Assembly: GCA_021774445.1 (NCBI GenBank)
Contig: JAJFJA010000007.1
Span: forward strand, 1-43,556
Length of the DNA: 43,556 nucleotides
Source of the DNA: Alphaproteobacteria bacterium
Lineage (GTDB): Bacteria > Pseudomonadota > Alphaproteobacteria > UBA6615
Reading direction: 5' to 3'
Notes under the pieces: generated by a model
What the model was told of the DNA's origin: nothing
What the model saw: only the letters and a program-made list of their open reading frames with translations
The model's database searches: none
In this document: in pieces, positions 8,201 through 16,311 of the stretch
How the letters are laid out: each line of letters opens with the position of its first letter
Numbering within the stretch: position 1 is the first letter of the stretch
Program-made: the position numbers and the translations under genes

Positions 8201-8539
8201 TTACCCGCGACGCACGAACGCGATACTTCGGGCGATCCAATCGCGCAAGGCGTCTTCGTCCGCGGTGATCCGCGCCGGCAGCACGACGTAATCCTTCTTG
8301 ACCGGCGCCTTGGGAAAGTAGCGCAGCGGCTTGGCGCCGTGGGCGACCAAGGCCTCGCAGTCGGCGGGTGGCAATTTCAGCGCCAAGCCGGCGGGCGTGA
8401 GGCTCATGCAGATGTGGCCGCCCGCATAAGCCGCGGCGCCACTAAAAAAATGTTTGCAGACGAGATCGGCGGCCTCGTCGCGAGCGAAAGACAAACGCTC
8501 AACAAGCGCCCGCAGTTCCTTCAGGTATGGCTCAGCCAT
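8201..8539 (-). CDS. TfoX N-terminal-domain protein
   Basis: 112 residues matching the TfoX_N fold: LVERLSFARDEAADLV, then FFSGAAAYAGGHICMSL, LALKLPPADCEALVAHG and a C-terminal DALRDWIARSIAFVRRG. In gammaproteobacteria TfoX activates competence; stand-alone TfoX_N proteins like this one are widespread and mostly uncharacterised. It is the last of three minus-strand genes running from the ArsR regulator (9405 to 8201), so it may belong to that small operon. The family-typical RMFGG segment is altered (CKHFFSGAA). Confidence 0.75.
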   Translation of the reverse strand: MAEPYLKELRALVERLSFARDEAADLVCKHFFSGAAAYAGGHICMSLTPAGLALKLPPADCEALVAHGAKPLRYFPKAPVKKDYVVLPARITADEDALRDWIARSIAFVRRG

Positions 8540-8602
8540 TGCATCAATACTCGACTTGCCCCAACCAGCGGCCGATCAAGGCTTCGACGCACCCGGCGGG
8601 TG

Positions 8603-9067
8603 CTAGCCGGCCGCAACATAGGCCGCGAGACCGTCGAGGCAACCGTGCCAACCGTGCTCATGTCGATCGCGGACGGCTGGGTCGGCGATGCGCTCATGGG
8701 TGACGATGACCTCGGTCACATCGCCGCGCGCCTGGAACCGTACGGTCACGCGCTCCGCCGCCTCCGGACTCGCCTCCAGCCGCCAGCTATAAACCAGCTT
8801 GTGGGGTGGCTCGACCTGCTCAAAGACCCCGGCAATCCAGACAATCTTACCATCGGGAAAGCTGTTGGCGATGCGATAGCGGCCGCCGATACGCAGGTCA
8901 ATCTCGGCGCCGGGACAGGTGACCGATTGCGGACCCCACCAACGCTCGATCTGAGCGGGCTCAGTCCAGGCGGCGAACAGACGATCGGCCGTGGCATTGA
9001 TGGTGCGGCGGACGACGAGCGTGACCGACTGGTCTGGCATCGCCGGACCGGGGCTCCGGCCGGTCAT
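8603..9067 (-). CDS. SRPBCC/AHSA1 (START-like) protein
   Basis: 154 residues of the activator-of-Hsp90 homologue-1-like family: VRRTINATADRLFAAWTEP, IERWWGP, and the conserved FEQVEPPHKLVYSW and GWHGCLDGLAAYVA ends. START-like folds bind hydrophobic ligands. Its ATG overlaps the stop of the upstream ArsR gene (9064-9067, ATGA), so the two are translationally coupled. ArsR-SRPBCC pairs are a recurrent arrangement. ATG 9040 is an alternative start that better matches the family N-terminus. Confidence 0.85.
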   Translation of the reverse strand: MTGRSPGPAMPDQSVTLVVRRTINATADRLFAAWTEPAQIERWWGPQSVTCPGAEIDLRIGGRYRIANSFPDGKIVWIAGVFEQVEPPHKLVYSWRLEASPEAAERVTVRFQARGDVTEVIVTHERIADPAVRDRHEHGWHGCLDGLAAYVAAG

Positions 9068-9405
9068 GCCTCGCTCCGCGGCGGCGGGTCTCGGTCGGAT
9101 TCGACATATTGGGCCAAGGCGTCAAGCCGGTGTTCCCAGAACGCCCGGTAGTGGGTGAGCCAGGCCTCGACCTCACGCAGCGGCGCGGTTGCCAAACGGC
9201 ACCGATGCACTCTGCCATCAACCGATCGCGCGACCAGGCCCGCGCCCTCCAAGACCCTGAGATGTTTCGAGATCGAGGGCAGCGACATCGCATAGGGCGC
9301 GGCGAGTTCAGTCACCATTGCCGGACCGTGTCCCAAGCGGTCGAGTAACGAACGCCGCGTGCGGTTGGCCAGGGCGTGGAACACGGAGTCGAGGCGGTCG
9401 TCCAC
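9064..9405 (-). CDS. ArsR-family transcriptional regulator
   Basis: Winged-helix repressor: VFHALANRTRRSLLDRL, VTELAAPYAMSLPSISKHLR and VLEGAGLVARSVDGRVHRC follow the ArsR helix-turn-helix and wing exactly. No CxC metal-sensing motif is seen, as in the SRPBCC-linked subgroup. GTG at 9405 is chosen because AGGA lies upstream and family members start at this point; TTG (9468) and GTG (9441) would extend it but lack a binding site. It is divergent from a second SRPBCC gene, leaving about 95 bases of shared promoter, so it probably regulates both directions. Confidence 0.8.
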   Translation of the reverse strand: MDDRLDSVFHALANRTRRSLLDRLGHGPAMVTELAAPYAMSLPSISKHLRVLEGAGLVARSVDGRVHRCRLATAPLREVEAWLTHYRAFWEHRLDALAQYVESDRDPPPRSEA

Positions 9406-9500
9406 CGCGAGGTCCTGCAACAGAGGTCTTGTGCTGATCACGGAAATAATATTAAACCATATGGGCAAACATTACAACAACCGACTAAAGGAGACGGAAG

Positions 9501-9887
9501 ATGTCCGGCGCAATTCACCAGGAGGTTGTGTTCAAAGCCAGTCCCGAGCAGATCTACGAGGCCCTCACCAACGAAAAAGAACATGCCGCCTTCACCGGCG
9601 CACCGGCGGAAATCGACCGGGATCCGGGCGGGGCATTCTCGTGTTATGGCGGTCAAGTGGTCGGGCGCAATATCGAGATGGTGCCGAACAAACGCATCGT
9701 GCAGGCGTGGCGTGTCGCCAACTGGGACGCCGGGGTCTATTCGATCGTCAAGGTCGAGCTTGAAGAACAGGGAGCGGAGACGAAGGTGGCGTTAGACCAT
9801 CTCGGTTTCGCCGAGGCGCAGCAAGAACACCTCGACGGCGGTTGGCACGCCCGCTACTGGGATCCGCTGCGTCAATATCTGTCTTAA
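9501..9887 (+). CDS. SRPBCC/AHSA1 (START-like) protein
   Basis: 128 residues: IHQEVVFKASPEQIYEALTN, the aromatic core FSCYGGQVVGRNIEMVPNKR, IVQAWRVANWDAGVYS, and a C-terminal GGWHARYWDPLRQYLS. This is a typical AHSA1 domain, not closely similar to the SRPBCC gene on the other side of the ArsR regulator. A strong site (AAAGGAG) precedes the ATG. Divergent placement suggests control by the ArsR protein. Confidence 0.85.
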   Translation: MSGAIHQEVVFKASPEQIYEALTNEKEHAAFTGAPAEIDRDPGGAFSCYGGQVVGRNIEMVPNKRIVQAWRVANWDAGVYSIVKVELEEQGAETKVALDHLGFAEAQQEHLDGGWHARYWDPLRQYLS

Positions 9888-9997
9888 GGCGCCGAAGCCG
9901 ATCGCGGGCCGATGCGACTCCAAGGCGAAGGCGGATAGAGCGCGCGCAAGCGCGTTCCGGGCGCACCCTACGCCTTAAGCCGCCACGCGCGCGCCGC

Positions 9998-10180
9998 CTA
10001 GCCGCGGCCGCGCACCGCCCGAGGGTCGTCTTCGAATACACGATCCGCCATAACGTTGGCGATTTCCTCTTCCGACATATTGGCGGCGGCACGCCACCGC
10101 TGACCGTCGGCACTGGGCTGCACGTTTCGGGCGATGTTTCTTAGCGCAACCGCGCGAACTGCCTGGATTTCATCTCGCAT
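9998..10180 (-). CDS. small hypothetical protein
   Basis: A 60-residue charged, cytoplasmic-looking product (MRDEIQAVRAVALRNIARNV at the N-terminus, then an acidic MSEEEIANVMADRVFEDD helix). No family recognised. The ribosome-binding site is weak and the frame has ordinary codon use for the region. It stands alone between a plus-strand SRPBCC gene and the bactofilin gene. It may be real or a chance frame. Confidence 0.35.
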   Translation of the reverse strand: MRDEIQAVRAVALRNIARNVQPSADGQRWRAAANMSEEEIANVMADRVFEDDPRAVRGRG

Positions 10181-10626
10181 GGCGTCCGTCTATCTCAGGA
10201 TTTTGTCATCTTCATGTCATCGCTTGATCGCATTCGCATTTCGCCCCGGCCGGGAGTCTCGACCGACATTTTCTATTTTGGTAGCTGAACCAGAATTAGC
10301 AATCAGTATGCGCCGATGAACGGCCTTATTGGGCATTGTGACACGAGGCGATGCATCTCGGACACATAAGTCTACTCGATAGCCGTAAAAGTCTGCCTGT
10401 GCGCGCCGTCGAATTTGCCGCAATGGCGTCGACGAGGTACCGCGACCGGGGCCAACCGGCAAAAAAATCACGAAGGCGCCGCTGGACTTTGACAGTCAGC
10501 GCATCAAGACTCCCGGTGTGCAGCTTGCGCCCGGTAGGCGAGTCCGGCGTGGCTTCGTGGCACAAGCACTGTCCGCGGTGGTTCCGATGCCGAGTTTGGT
10601 AGGAGTACCGCGCAACGAGGAAGCCC
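10181..10626. other. intergenic region upstream of the bactofilin gene
   Basis: About 445 bases with no convincing gene. A TTTTCTATTTTGGTAGC stretch near 10270 and a TTGACA near 10486 are promoter-like but lack good partners at proper spacing. Short frames here look like chance. Confidence 0.4.
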
Positions 10627-11184
10627 ATGGACTCTGATACCGAAACACGATCCAGATTGATCAGCCCGCTCGAGGCACGTGCCGACTCGGCAGGCAACGG
10701 CCGGCCGATCCTGCCGGCGAGATCGAGCAGCCGCTTTGCCGAGGTGCCGCCAGCAGCGGCCCCGGCGCCGGCCCTGGAGACCAAGCTGGAGCGCCGGCCC
10801 GACTTGCCCTTTAAAGAAGACAGCAGGCTGATTGTCGGCCGTGATATTCGGCTGAAAGGTGAAATCTCCGATTGCCAGGTGCTAACGGTCGAAGGGCATG
10901 TGGAGGCGGCATTTTCGGGCCGGTTGATCGAAGTTGCCCAGACCGGCGTTTTTCAAGGCACGGCAGCGGTCGAAACCGCGGAAATTCATGGCCGGGTGCA
11001 GGGTGAGTTGACGACCACCAAACTGCTGCGTATCCACTCAACCGGCAAAGTCAGCGGCAAGATCCGCTACACGCGCCTGGAGACGTTGGCGGGCGGCGAG
11101 ATTTCCGGCGATGTCACGGTGGCTGGCGAAGAGGGCGGCGAACTCGGCATCAAACTCACCGAGGCGCGGTTCGAACAGCGGTGA
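10627..11184 (+). CDS. bactofilin family protein
   Basis: 185 residues. A disordered Pro/Ala-rich head (1-70) precedes a bactofilin (DUF583) beta-helix core: SRLIVGRDIRLKGEISDCQV, LTVEGHVEAAFSG, AAVETAEIHGRVQGELTTTK, LRIHSTGKVSGKIRYTRLET. Bactofilins polymerise into membrane-associated filaments that scaffold cell-wall synthesis or polar structures. The ATG at 10627 has GAGG at proper spacing. No M23 peptidase neighbour, a frequent bactofilin partner, is in the window. Confidence 0.85.
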   Translation: MDSDTETRSRLISPLEARADSAGNGRPILPARSSSRFAEVPPAAAPAPALETKLERRPDLPFKEDSRLIVGRDIRLKGEISDCQVLTVEGHVEAAFSGRLIEVAQTGVFQGTAAVETAEIHGRVQGELTTTKLLRIHSTGKVSGKIRYTRLETLAGGEISGDVTVAGEEGGELGIKLTEARFEQR

Positions 11185-11530
11185 GGCCGGAGACAGCGGC
11201 GCCCGGCCCGCCCCGGCTGAGTTAGCCAAATTGAGGTGGGCATAGGCCGGCTTTTTAGCGCGACTATGTGACGCGCGTTGAATTGACTTTGGCAGGGCAG
11301 CGACATAAGTTCCGGGCGTTAGCTTAATCCCTCCCGCCAGCGGGTTTTCCAACCACCGTGTTGAACGGGCGGTGCGGCTAACGGTGTCTGATATCGGTGG
11401 GCGCTCCTCCCGCGCGTGCCCCCAGGCAGCCACCAAAAAAACGCGATCCCCGCAAGTGACCCGCCATCGGCTTTGCCGCCGGTGGTCGAGGTCAATTGCG
11501 CCCCATAACGCTTTTGTCGAAGGAGCCGCA
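11185..11530. other. intergenic region, nothing assignable
   Basis: About 345 bases between the bactofilin and DJ-1-like genes. GC-rich with a weak GCCGGCTTTTT terminator-like end near 11250. The reading frame of the downstream gene is open leftwards to 11372, but no start there has a ribosome-binding site; the ATG at 11531 does. Confidence 0.4.
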
Positions 11531-12085
11531 ATGTCAGAGAACGCCAAGAAACTTCCCGTCGCCATCCTTGCCGCCGCCGGCTTCATCGAAGAACATCTGA
11601 CCGACACCCAGAAGAGGCTGTTGGCGGTCGACACGCCCTGCACGGTCATTGCCGCCGATGGCGGGCTTGTGCAGGGTTGGCACGACAACGGCTGGGGTCA
11701 TCATTTCATGGCCGAAGACACTCTCGCCGCCGTGCTGTCGGCGGATTTCAGTGCGCTGATCATTCCGGGCGGCGAGCGCAGCATCACAAGCCTGGCAGAG
11801 AATCCGCACGCAAACCGACTCGTCAAAGCCTTCGTCGAGGCGGAGAAGCCGGTTGCCGCGTTCGGTGCCGCGACGCGCTTGCTGGCCGACGTCGCCGCCG
11901 GCCGCCGACTTACCGGTGCGACCCAAGAGCAGGCCGCGCTAGAGAAGGCCGGCGCACAATGGGTCGATGAGCCGCTGGTGGTCGATCGGTTGCTGGTGAC
12001 CGCCAACGAACAAGCGACCCCGGCCGCGGTCTTGGATGCCTTCCAACAAGCGCTGGCGAGCGACCTTGTCGACGAGGCAGCCTGA
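11531..12085 (+). CDS. DJ-1/PfpI superfamily protein lacking the nucleophile cysteine
   Basis: 184 residues with the DJ-1/PfpI layout: VAILAAAGFIEEHL, a central SALIIPGGERS and the nucleophile-elbow region KPVAAFGAATRLLADV. In active members the elbow reads AICHG or similar; here Cys is replaced by Gly112 and the next His by Ala113. The glutamate near position 20 is kept. The fold is therefore likely intact while peptidase/glyoxalase/deglycase chemistry is not; a binding or regulatory role is possible. AAGGAG precedes the ATG, and a good terminator follows at 12117. Confidence 0.75.
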   Translation: MSENAKKLPVAILAAAGFIEEHLTDTQKRLLAVDTPCTVIAADGGLVQGWHDNGWGHHFMAEDTLAAVLSADFSALIIPGGERSITSLAENPHANRLVKAFVEAEKPVAAFGAATRLLADVAAGRRLTGATQEQAALEKAGAQWVDEPLVVDRLLVTANEQATPAAVLDAFQQALASDLVDEAA

Positions 12086-12116
12086 CGAAACTATTGCGGT
12101 TGGATTGCGGTTGATT

Positions 12117-12144
12117 GGGGCGCCCGCCGAGGCGCCCCTTCTTT
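12117..12144 (+). terminator. Rho-independent terminator
   Basis: GGGGCGCC (12117-12124), 6-base loop, GGCGCCCC (12131-12138), then TTCTTTT: a perfect 8-bp GC stem with a T-rich tail, 32 bases after the DJ-1-like stop. It separates that gene from the mmcB operon. Confidence 0.85.
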
Positions 12145-12225
12145 TCGATCGTGCTCTTGCTGAAAACCCATTTGCGCAGAATTGGGCGCCTTGCCGCGAC
12201 TTGGCCGGGCTGCAACAATTGACTG

Positions 12226-12720
12226 ATGATCGCGACGGAAAGGCTGAAGCCCGACGACCAGCCCGGCGCCACTGAGCTGACCCTACAGGTCACGCGTGGC
12301 GTATGTCGGGGCTTGACCGATCTCGGTTTCAGCCCGCTTACGGAATTCACCCTGAAGAACGGCCGACGCGCCGACGTCATCGGCCTCGGCGGCGATGGGG
12401 AAGTGGTCATCGTCGAAGTCAAAGTCTCGACCGCGGATTTCCTGGGCGACCGGAAATGGCCGGACTATCGGGAATATTGCGACCGGTTGTCCTTTGCGGT
12501 GCCGCCGGGATTTCCACAGGACATTCTGCCGGCGGAATGTGGGCTGATCGTCGCCGATGCCTATGGCGCAGAGGTGCTGCGCGAGGCGCCGTTGGTGCCG
12601 CTACATGCCGGCCGGCGGAAAGCGCTGCTGCTGCGCTTTGCCCGCAGTGCCGCGAGCCGGCTGCAGCTGGTCACCGACCCGCGGCTCAGCGCCATTTCCA
12701 GCCGCGGCGGCGCAGGATGA
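12226..12720 (+). CDS. mmcB: MmcB family DNA repair protein
   Basis: 164 residues, close to the family length. MmcB (DUF1052) is an alphaproteobacterial protein tied to mitomycin C resistance and the SOS response in Caulobacter. Its fold is a restriction-endonuclease-like nuclease, seen here as ADVIGLGGDGEVVIVEVKVS (D...ExK), then FLGDRKWPDYREYCDRLSFA and LPAECGLIVADAYGAEVLRE. No alphaproteobacterial SOS box (GTTC-N7-GTTC) was seen in the 140 bases upstream. Its stop overlaps the ATG of the next gene (ATGA), so the two form an operon. Confidence 0.85.
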   Translation: MIATERLKPDDQPGATELTLQVTRGVCRGLTDLGFSPLTEFTLKNGRRADVIGLGGDGEVVIVEVKVSTADFLGDRKWPDYREYCDRLSFAVPPGFPQDILPAECGLIVADAYGAEVLREAPLVPLHAGRRKALLLRFARSAASRLQLVTDPRLSAISSRGGAG

Positions 12721-13037
12721 ACCGACTAGCGCTGTTGGCCCTTTGCGGATTGTTGTTGGCCGCCTGTGCGCGACTGATACAACCGGAAGAGGCCGCGTTG
12801 GAGAGTGCCCTCGCGGCGCTGGATCTTAGCCAAAGCGAGTTCGATCGCGAGCAGTGCGCGGCAACGCATGGCGAAAACGATCAGACTCTGCGGCGTTGTC
12901 TGGCGCAGCGCGAAGGGGCGCGAAAGGCGCAGTTGGACGACCTACGCGAGGCCTTGCGGGAAAGACGTTTGCGGACCGGCCAGACGAGTTGCAACAATCC
13001 GGTCACCGGTGCCACGGGATTGTGCCAAGAAACCTAA
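12717..13037 (+). CDS. small lipoprotein, function unknown
   Basis: 106 residues. An N-terminal signal ends in the lipobox LLAAC, predicting a lipidated Cys at about residue 17. The mature part is helical and charged (LESALAALDLSQSEFDREQC and the following Arg-rich helix), with further Cys residues at the end (TSCNNPVTGATGLCQET). Translation is coupled to mmcB through a 4-base overlap, an unusual partner for a DNA repair protein, so the link may be only transcriptional. Confidence 0.7.
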   Translation: MNRLALLALCGLLLAACARLIQPEEAALESALAALDLSQSEFDREQCAATHGENDQTLRRCLAQREGARKAQLDDLREALRERRLRTGQTSCNNPVTGATGLCQET

Positions 13038-13062
13038 TCCCGCCAACAAGGAATACTCGACC

Positions 13063-14130
13063 ATGATCACTGTCAGTGCCGATCTCTTGTCGGCACAGTT
13101 GGACTCGGTCTTCCGAGCCTGGGGTTTTTCGCAAGACCATGCGCAAACCTGTACGCAAGTCATGGTCGAGACCGATCTGCGGGGCATCGACAGCCATGGT
13201 GCCGGAATGCTGTCCGCTTATGACGCCTGGTGGCGCGACGGCAAAATAAATAGCAGGGCCGATATTCGCGTCGTGCGGGATTTGCCCGGCCTGTGCGCCA
13301 TCGACGCGGATTGCTGCCTGGGCCATCCGCCAGCCATCATGGCAATGGAGTTGGCGATGGAAAAAGCGCGGCAGCAAGGCGTCGGTGTCGCGGTGGTGGG
13401 CCGGTCAAACCATTTCGGCGCGGCCGGCTACTACGCGCAAATGGCAGCGGAGCAAGGCCTGATCGGCATCGCAACCTCAAGCACACCGGGACCGCTGATG
13501 GTGCCGACCTTCGGCAGACAGCCGCGACTCGGGTCAAACCCGCTGGCCTTCGCGGCGCCGGCGCAGAAGGGCAAGCCGATCGTGGTAGACATCGCGACTA
13601 CCACGGTGGCGTTCGGCAAAGTTACGATCGCCAGACGGGCCGGCAAGGCGCTGCCGGAAGGCTGGTCTTTGGATGAGGAAGGCCGGCCGCTGACAGACTC
13701 CGAAAGGGCGTATCAGACACGGGCGATTACACCGCTCGGGGGCGACCGGACCTTGGGCAGTCATAAGGGCTACGGCTTAGCGGTGATGGTGGAGGTGTTG
13801 TCCAGCGTGATGACCGGCGCGCTGCTTTCAGGCCATGTGCCGCAGACCGGAGAGTTGTCGGACACGCCGAACATCGGCCATTTCTTGATGGCGCTCGACC
13901 CGGCGGGGACACGCGGCAGCGGCGCGGCCTTCGGGATCGATATCGATCATCTAACGACCCTGCTGCGTGCGACGAAGCCGATCGATCCGGCGCAACCCGT
14001 GTTGGTCCCAGGCGACCCGGAGCACGAAGCAAGCGCGCGGCGACGCGTGGAAGGTATCCCGATGTTGCCTGCCTTGGTGCAGGAGATACGGGACGTTGCC
14101 GAGCGCAGCGGGGTGCCATTTCTGTTATGA
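13063..14130 (+). CDS. Ldh/MDH type-2 family NAD(P)-dependent oxidoreductase
   Basis: 355 residues of the malate/L-lactate dehydrogenase type 2 family, which reduces 2-keto acids and includes ureidoglycolate, 2,3-diketogulonate and sulfolactate dehydrogenases. Visible signatures: VETDLRGIDSHGAG, VVGRSNHFGAAGYY (catalytic His), LGSNPLAFAAP and LGSHKGYGLAVMVEVL. The substrate cannot be read from sequence. The ATG at 13063 has AAGGA upstream and follows the lipoprotein by 25 bases, so it may extend that operon. Confidence 0.85.
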   Translation: MITVSADLLSAQLDSVFRAWGFSQDHAQTCTQVMVETDLRGIDSHGAGMLSAYDAWWRDGKINSRADIRVVRDLPGLCAIDADCCLGHPPAIMAMELAMEKARQQGVGVAVVGRSNHFGAAGYYAQMAAEQGLIGIATSSTPGPLMVPTFGRQPRLGSNPLAFAAPAQKGKPIVVDIATTTVAFGKVTIARRAGKALPEGWSLDEEGRPLTDSERAYQTRAITPLGGDRTLGSHKGYGLAVMVEVLSSVMTGALLSGHVPQTGELSDTPNIGHFLMALDPAGTRGSGAAFGIDIDHLTTLLRATKPIDPAQPVLVPGDPEHEASARRRVEGIPMLPALVQEIRDVAERSGVPFLL

Positions 14131-14333
14131 TCTTTCTAGCCTAGTCTTATTTGCGCTCCCCTACATCTTTCGCGTCCGATTCACGGCCTGGTCAATGCGC
14201 CTTATCTCATTGAGATCGTTTGACCATATTGAGACCATAATCGAGGCATACAATCATCTCCGCCTTGGATCGGCGGTGGGATTCCTTTATCGTGAATCTA
14301 TGCGTTAACGACTAATATCTTGAAAGGTTCCCG

Positions 14334-14630
14334 ATGGCCTTCATCTTCGTTGCCGATGGCGGGGACGCCGTATGGGTCGGCAGCGCCAAAAATCCAAAGA
14401 AAGTGGTCCGGGAAATCGGCACCATGCAACGCGTTTCGGCCGGCGGCGCGGCACCGGCGTTGACGACGGCGCCAATCGTGTATCAGGAGGCCTGCCCGAC
14501 CAAGCGGGCACAGGCGGTCGAAAGTCGAGCGCATGAGCTGTTGGCGGACACGCGGATCTTCCAGAATTGGTTCGCCTGCCCAGCGCAGACCGCCATCGAC
14601 GCCCTGCAGAAAGCGCTGGCGGAGCCGTAA
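14334..14630 (+). CDS. small GIY-YIG-like (T5orf172/MUG113-type) protein
   Basis: 98 residues. The order AVWVGSAKNPKKVVREIGTM, YQEACPTKRAQAVESRAHEL and RIFQNWFACP mirrors the T5orf172/MUG113 subgroup of GIY-YIG nucleases (KIG..., an AxxxEzzLH helix, and a WF motif). The first motif lacks clear GIY and YIG tyrosines, so nuclease activity is doubtful. AAAGG precedes the ATG. About 200 bases of AT-richer non-coding sequence separate it from the dehydrogenase. Confidence 0.5.
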   Translation: MAFIFVADGGDAVWVGSAKNPKKVVREIGTMQRVSAGGAAPALTTAPIVYQEACPTKRAQAVESRAHELLADTRIFQNWFACPAQTAIDALQKALAEP

Positions 14631-14653
14631 ACCGAGGCGCAAGCAAGCGGACG

Positions 14654-16105
14654 CTAGTCCGCCAATCGGGCGATGGTGGCCGTCGTCGAATGGCCCTGCT
14701 CGATGGGTACCAAGAGCACTTGGCCGCCGTAGCTTTGAACGGTGTCCGCGCCGACGACTTGGTCGATTCGGTAGTCGGCGCCCTTGACCAAAACCCCGGG
14801 GTGGAGCGCCTCGATAAGCTGTAGCGGCGTGTCTTCATCGAAGACCGTGACCGCGTCGACGCTGGCCAGCGAGGCGATGACCTGGCTCCGCGCCAGCTGA
14901 TCTTGCACCGGGCGGTTCGCGCCTTTGAGCCGCCGAACCGATGCGTCGCTGTTCAGCCCGACGACCAGCCGATCGCAGGCCCCGCGGGCCTGGCGCAACA
15001 GCGCGGCGTGGCCAGGGTGGATAAGATCGAAGCAACCGTTGGTGAAACCGATTTTCAAACCGCGCTGCCGCCACCGAGCCGCTTGGGCAAGCAACGCCTC
15101 GCGGCTCATCGACTTGGCGTCTTCCTCGCCTTGTAAAGCGTGACGCAACTCACTGCTTTCGACGACCGCCGTACCAATCTTGCCAACAACAACCCCCGCC
15201 GCGACGTTCGCGAGCCGCGCGGCGTCGACGAGACCGGCCCCGGTTGCGAGACCCGCCGCGAGAATTGCCACAACGGTGTCGCCCGCGCCGGAAACGTCGT
15301 AGACCTCGCGCGCCAGGGCCGGCAGAAAGGTCGCCTCACCCTGCGCCGGCGTCACGCACATGCCGGCGCCGCCGCGGGTCACCAACACAGCCTTGAGGTC
15401 ACATCGAGCCGCGAGCGCACGTGCGGCGGCCACGATGTCTTCGTCACTGTCCACCGGCAGGCGCGTCGCCTGCTGGAGTTCCTTACGATTGGGGGTCACG
15501 ACATCGGCGCCGGCGTAACAATGATAATCATGCCCCTTCGGGTCGACCACGACCGGCAAGTCAGCGGCGCGCGCAGCGGCGATGAGGGTGCGGAGCGTGG
15601 CGTCGCTCAAAACGCCCTTGCCATAGTCGGATAGGATAAGCGCGCCGCATCCGGTCATGGCCGATTCGGCTTCGGATTGGATTGCCGTGGCAAGTTCGCC
15701 GGCCAGCAAGCTGGCGTCTTCGTGATCGGCGCGCAGCAATTGCTGCGCATCGGCAATAAAGCGGGCTTTCACGGTGGTGGGACGGCCGGCGTCGGTCAGC
15801 AAATAAGGTGTGGTGCCGGATTCTGCCGCCAACAGCGCGGCCAGTTCGGCGCCGGCACTATCGTCGCCAATCACCGACACCAATCGTGCCGGCACGCCGA
15901 GCGCGGCCAGATTGCGGACGACGTTGCCGGCGCCGCCGGGCATGGCCGACTCGCGGCGGATGCGCAGGACCGGTATCGGCGCCTCGGGCGAGATGCGCGC
16001 AACCTCGCCGTAGACGAAGCGGTCCAGCATGACATCACCGACACAAAGCAGCGGGGCATCGCGCAATCGGTCGAGATGGCTCACAAGGTCGAGATGGGCG
16101 CTCAT
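14654..16105 (-). CDS. hldE: bifunctional heptose 7-phosphate kinase / heptose 1-phosphate adenylyltransferase
   Basis: HldE (RfaE) makes ADP-heptose for the LPS inner core. The 483-residue product has an N-terminal ribokinase-type domain (MPGGAGNVVRNLAALG, DPKGHDYHCYAGADVVTPNR, VSGAGDTVVAILAAG) and a C-terminal nucleotidyltransferase domain (IGFTNGCFDLIHPGHAALLR, LKGANRPVQ, GADYRIDQVVGAD). Length and order match the two-domain enzyme. The ATG at 16105 is preceded by GAGG. No other heptose genes are adjacent, but it opens the cell-envelope region to the right. Confidence 0.95.
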   Translation of the reverse strand: MSAHLDLVSHLDRLRDAPLLCVGDVMLDRFVYGEVARISPEAPIPVLRIRRESAMPGGAGNVVRNLAALGVPARLVSVIGDDSAGAELAALLAAESGTTPYLLTDAGRPTTVKARFIADAQQLLRADHEDASLLAGELATAIQSEAESAMTGCGALILSDYGKGVLSDATLRTLIAAARAADLPVVVDPKGHDYHCYAGADVVTPNRKELQQATRLPVDSDEDIVAAARALAARCDLKAVLVTRGGAGMCVTPAQGEATFLPALAREVYDVSGAGDTVVAILAAGLATGAGLVDAARLANVAAGVVVGKIGTAVVESSELRHALQGEEDAKSMSREALLAQAARWRQRGLKIGFTNGCFDLIHPGHAALLRQARGACDRLVVGLNSDASVRRLKGANRPVQDQLARSQVIASLASVDAVTVFDEDTPLQLIEALHPGVLVKGADYRIDQVVGADTVQSYGGQVLLVPIEQGHSTTATIARLAD

Positions 16106-16311
16106 AGGGTGGCCTCGCATCGCGTGCTGGTCTGGCTTACCGATGACGGGGAACGCGCGCAAGAGCCGATATGATGGCATATTCGCTGGGTAGTCCAGCG
16201 GGTGCCGGAGGGTGCGGCGCACCTCTTTCGCGTGGCGGCGGTGCGTCAATTGGCGACCCTCGAATCGGGCGGACTGATTTATAGTGCGGCAGGCCGTCGA
16301 CGAGTAGATTC

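Noticed and set aside
12086..12225. SOS box upstream of mmcB
   Set aside because: Looked for GTTC-N7-GTTC; not present in this segment.
15140..16174. Plus-strand frames across hldE
   Set aside because: Shadows of a firmly identified minus-strand gene.
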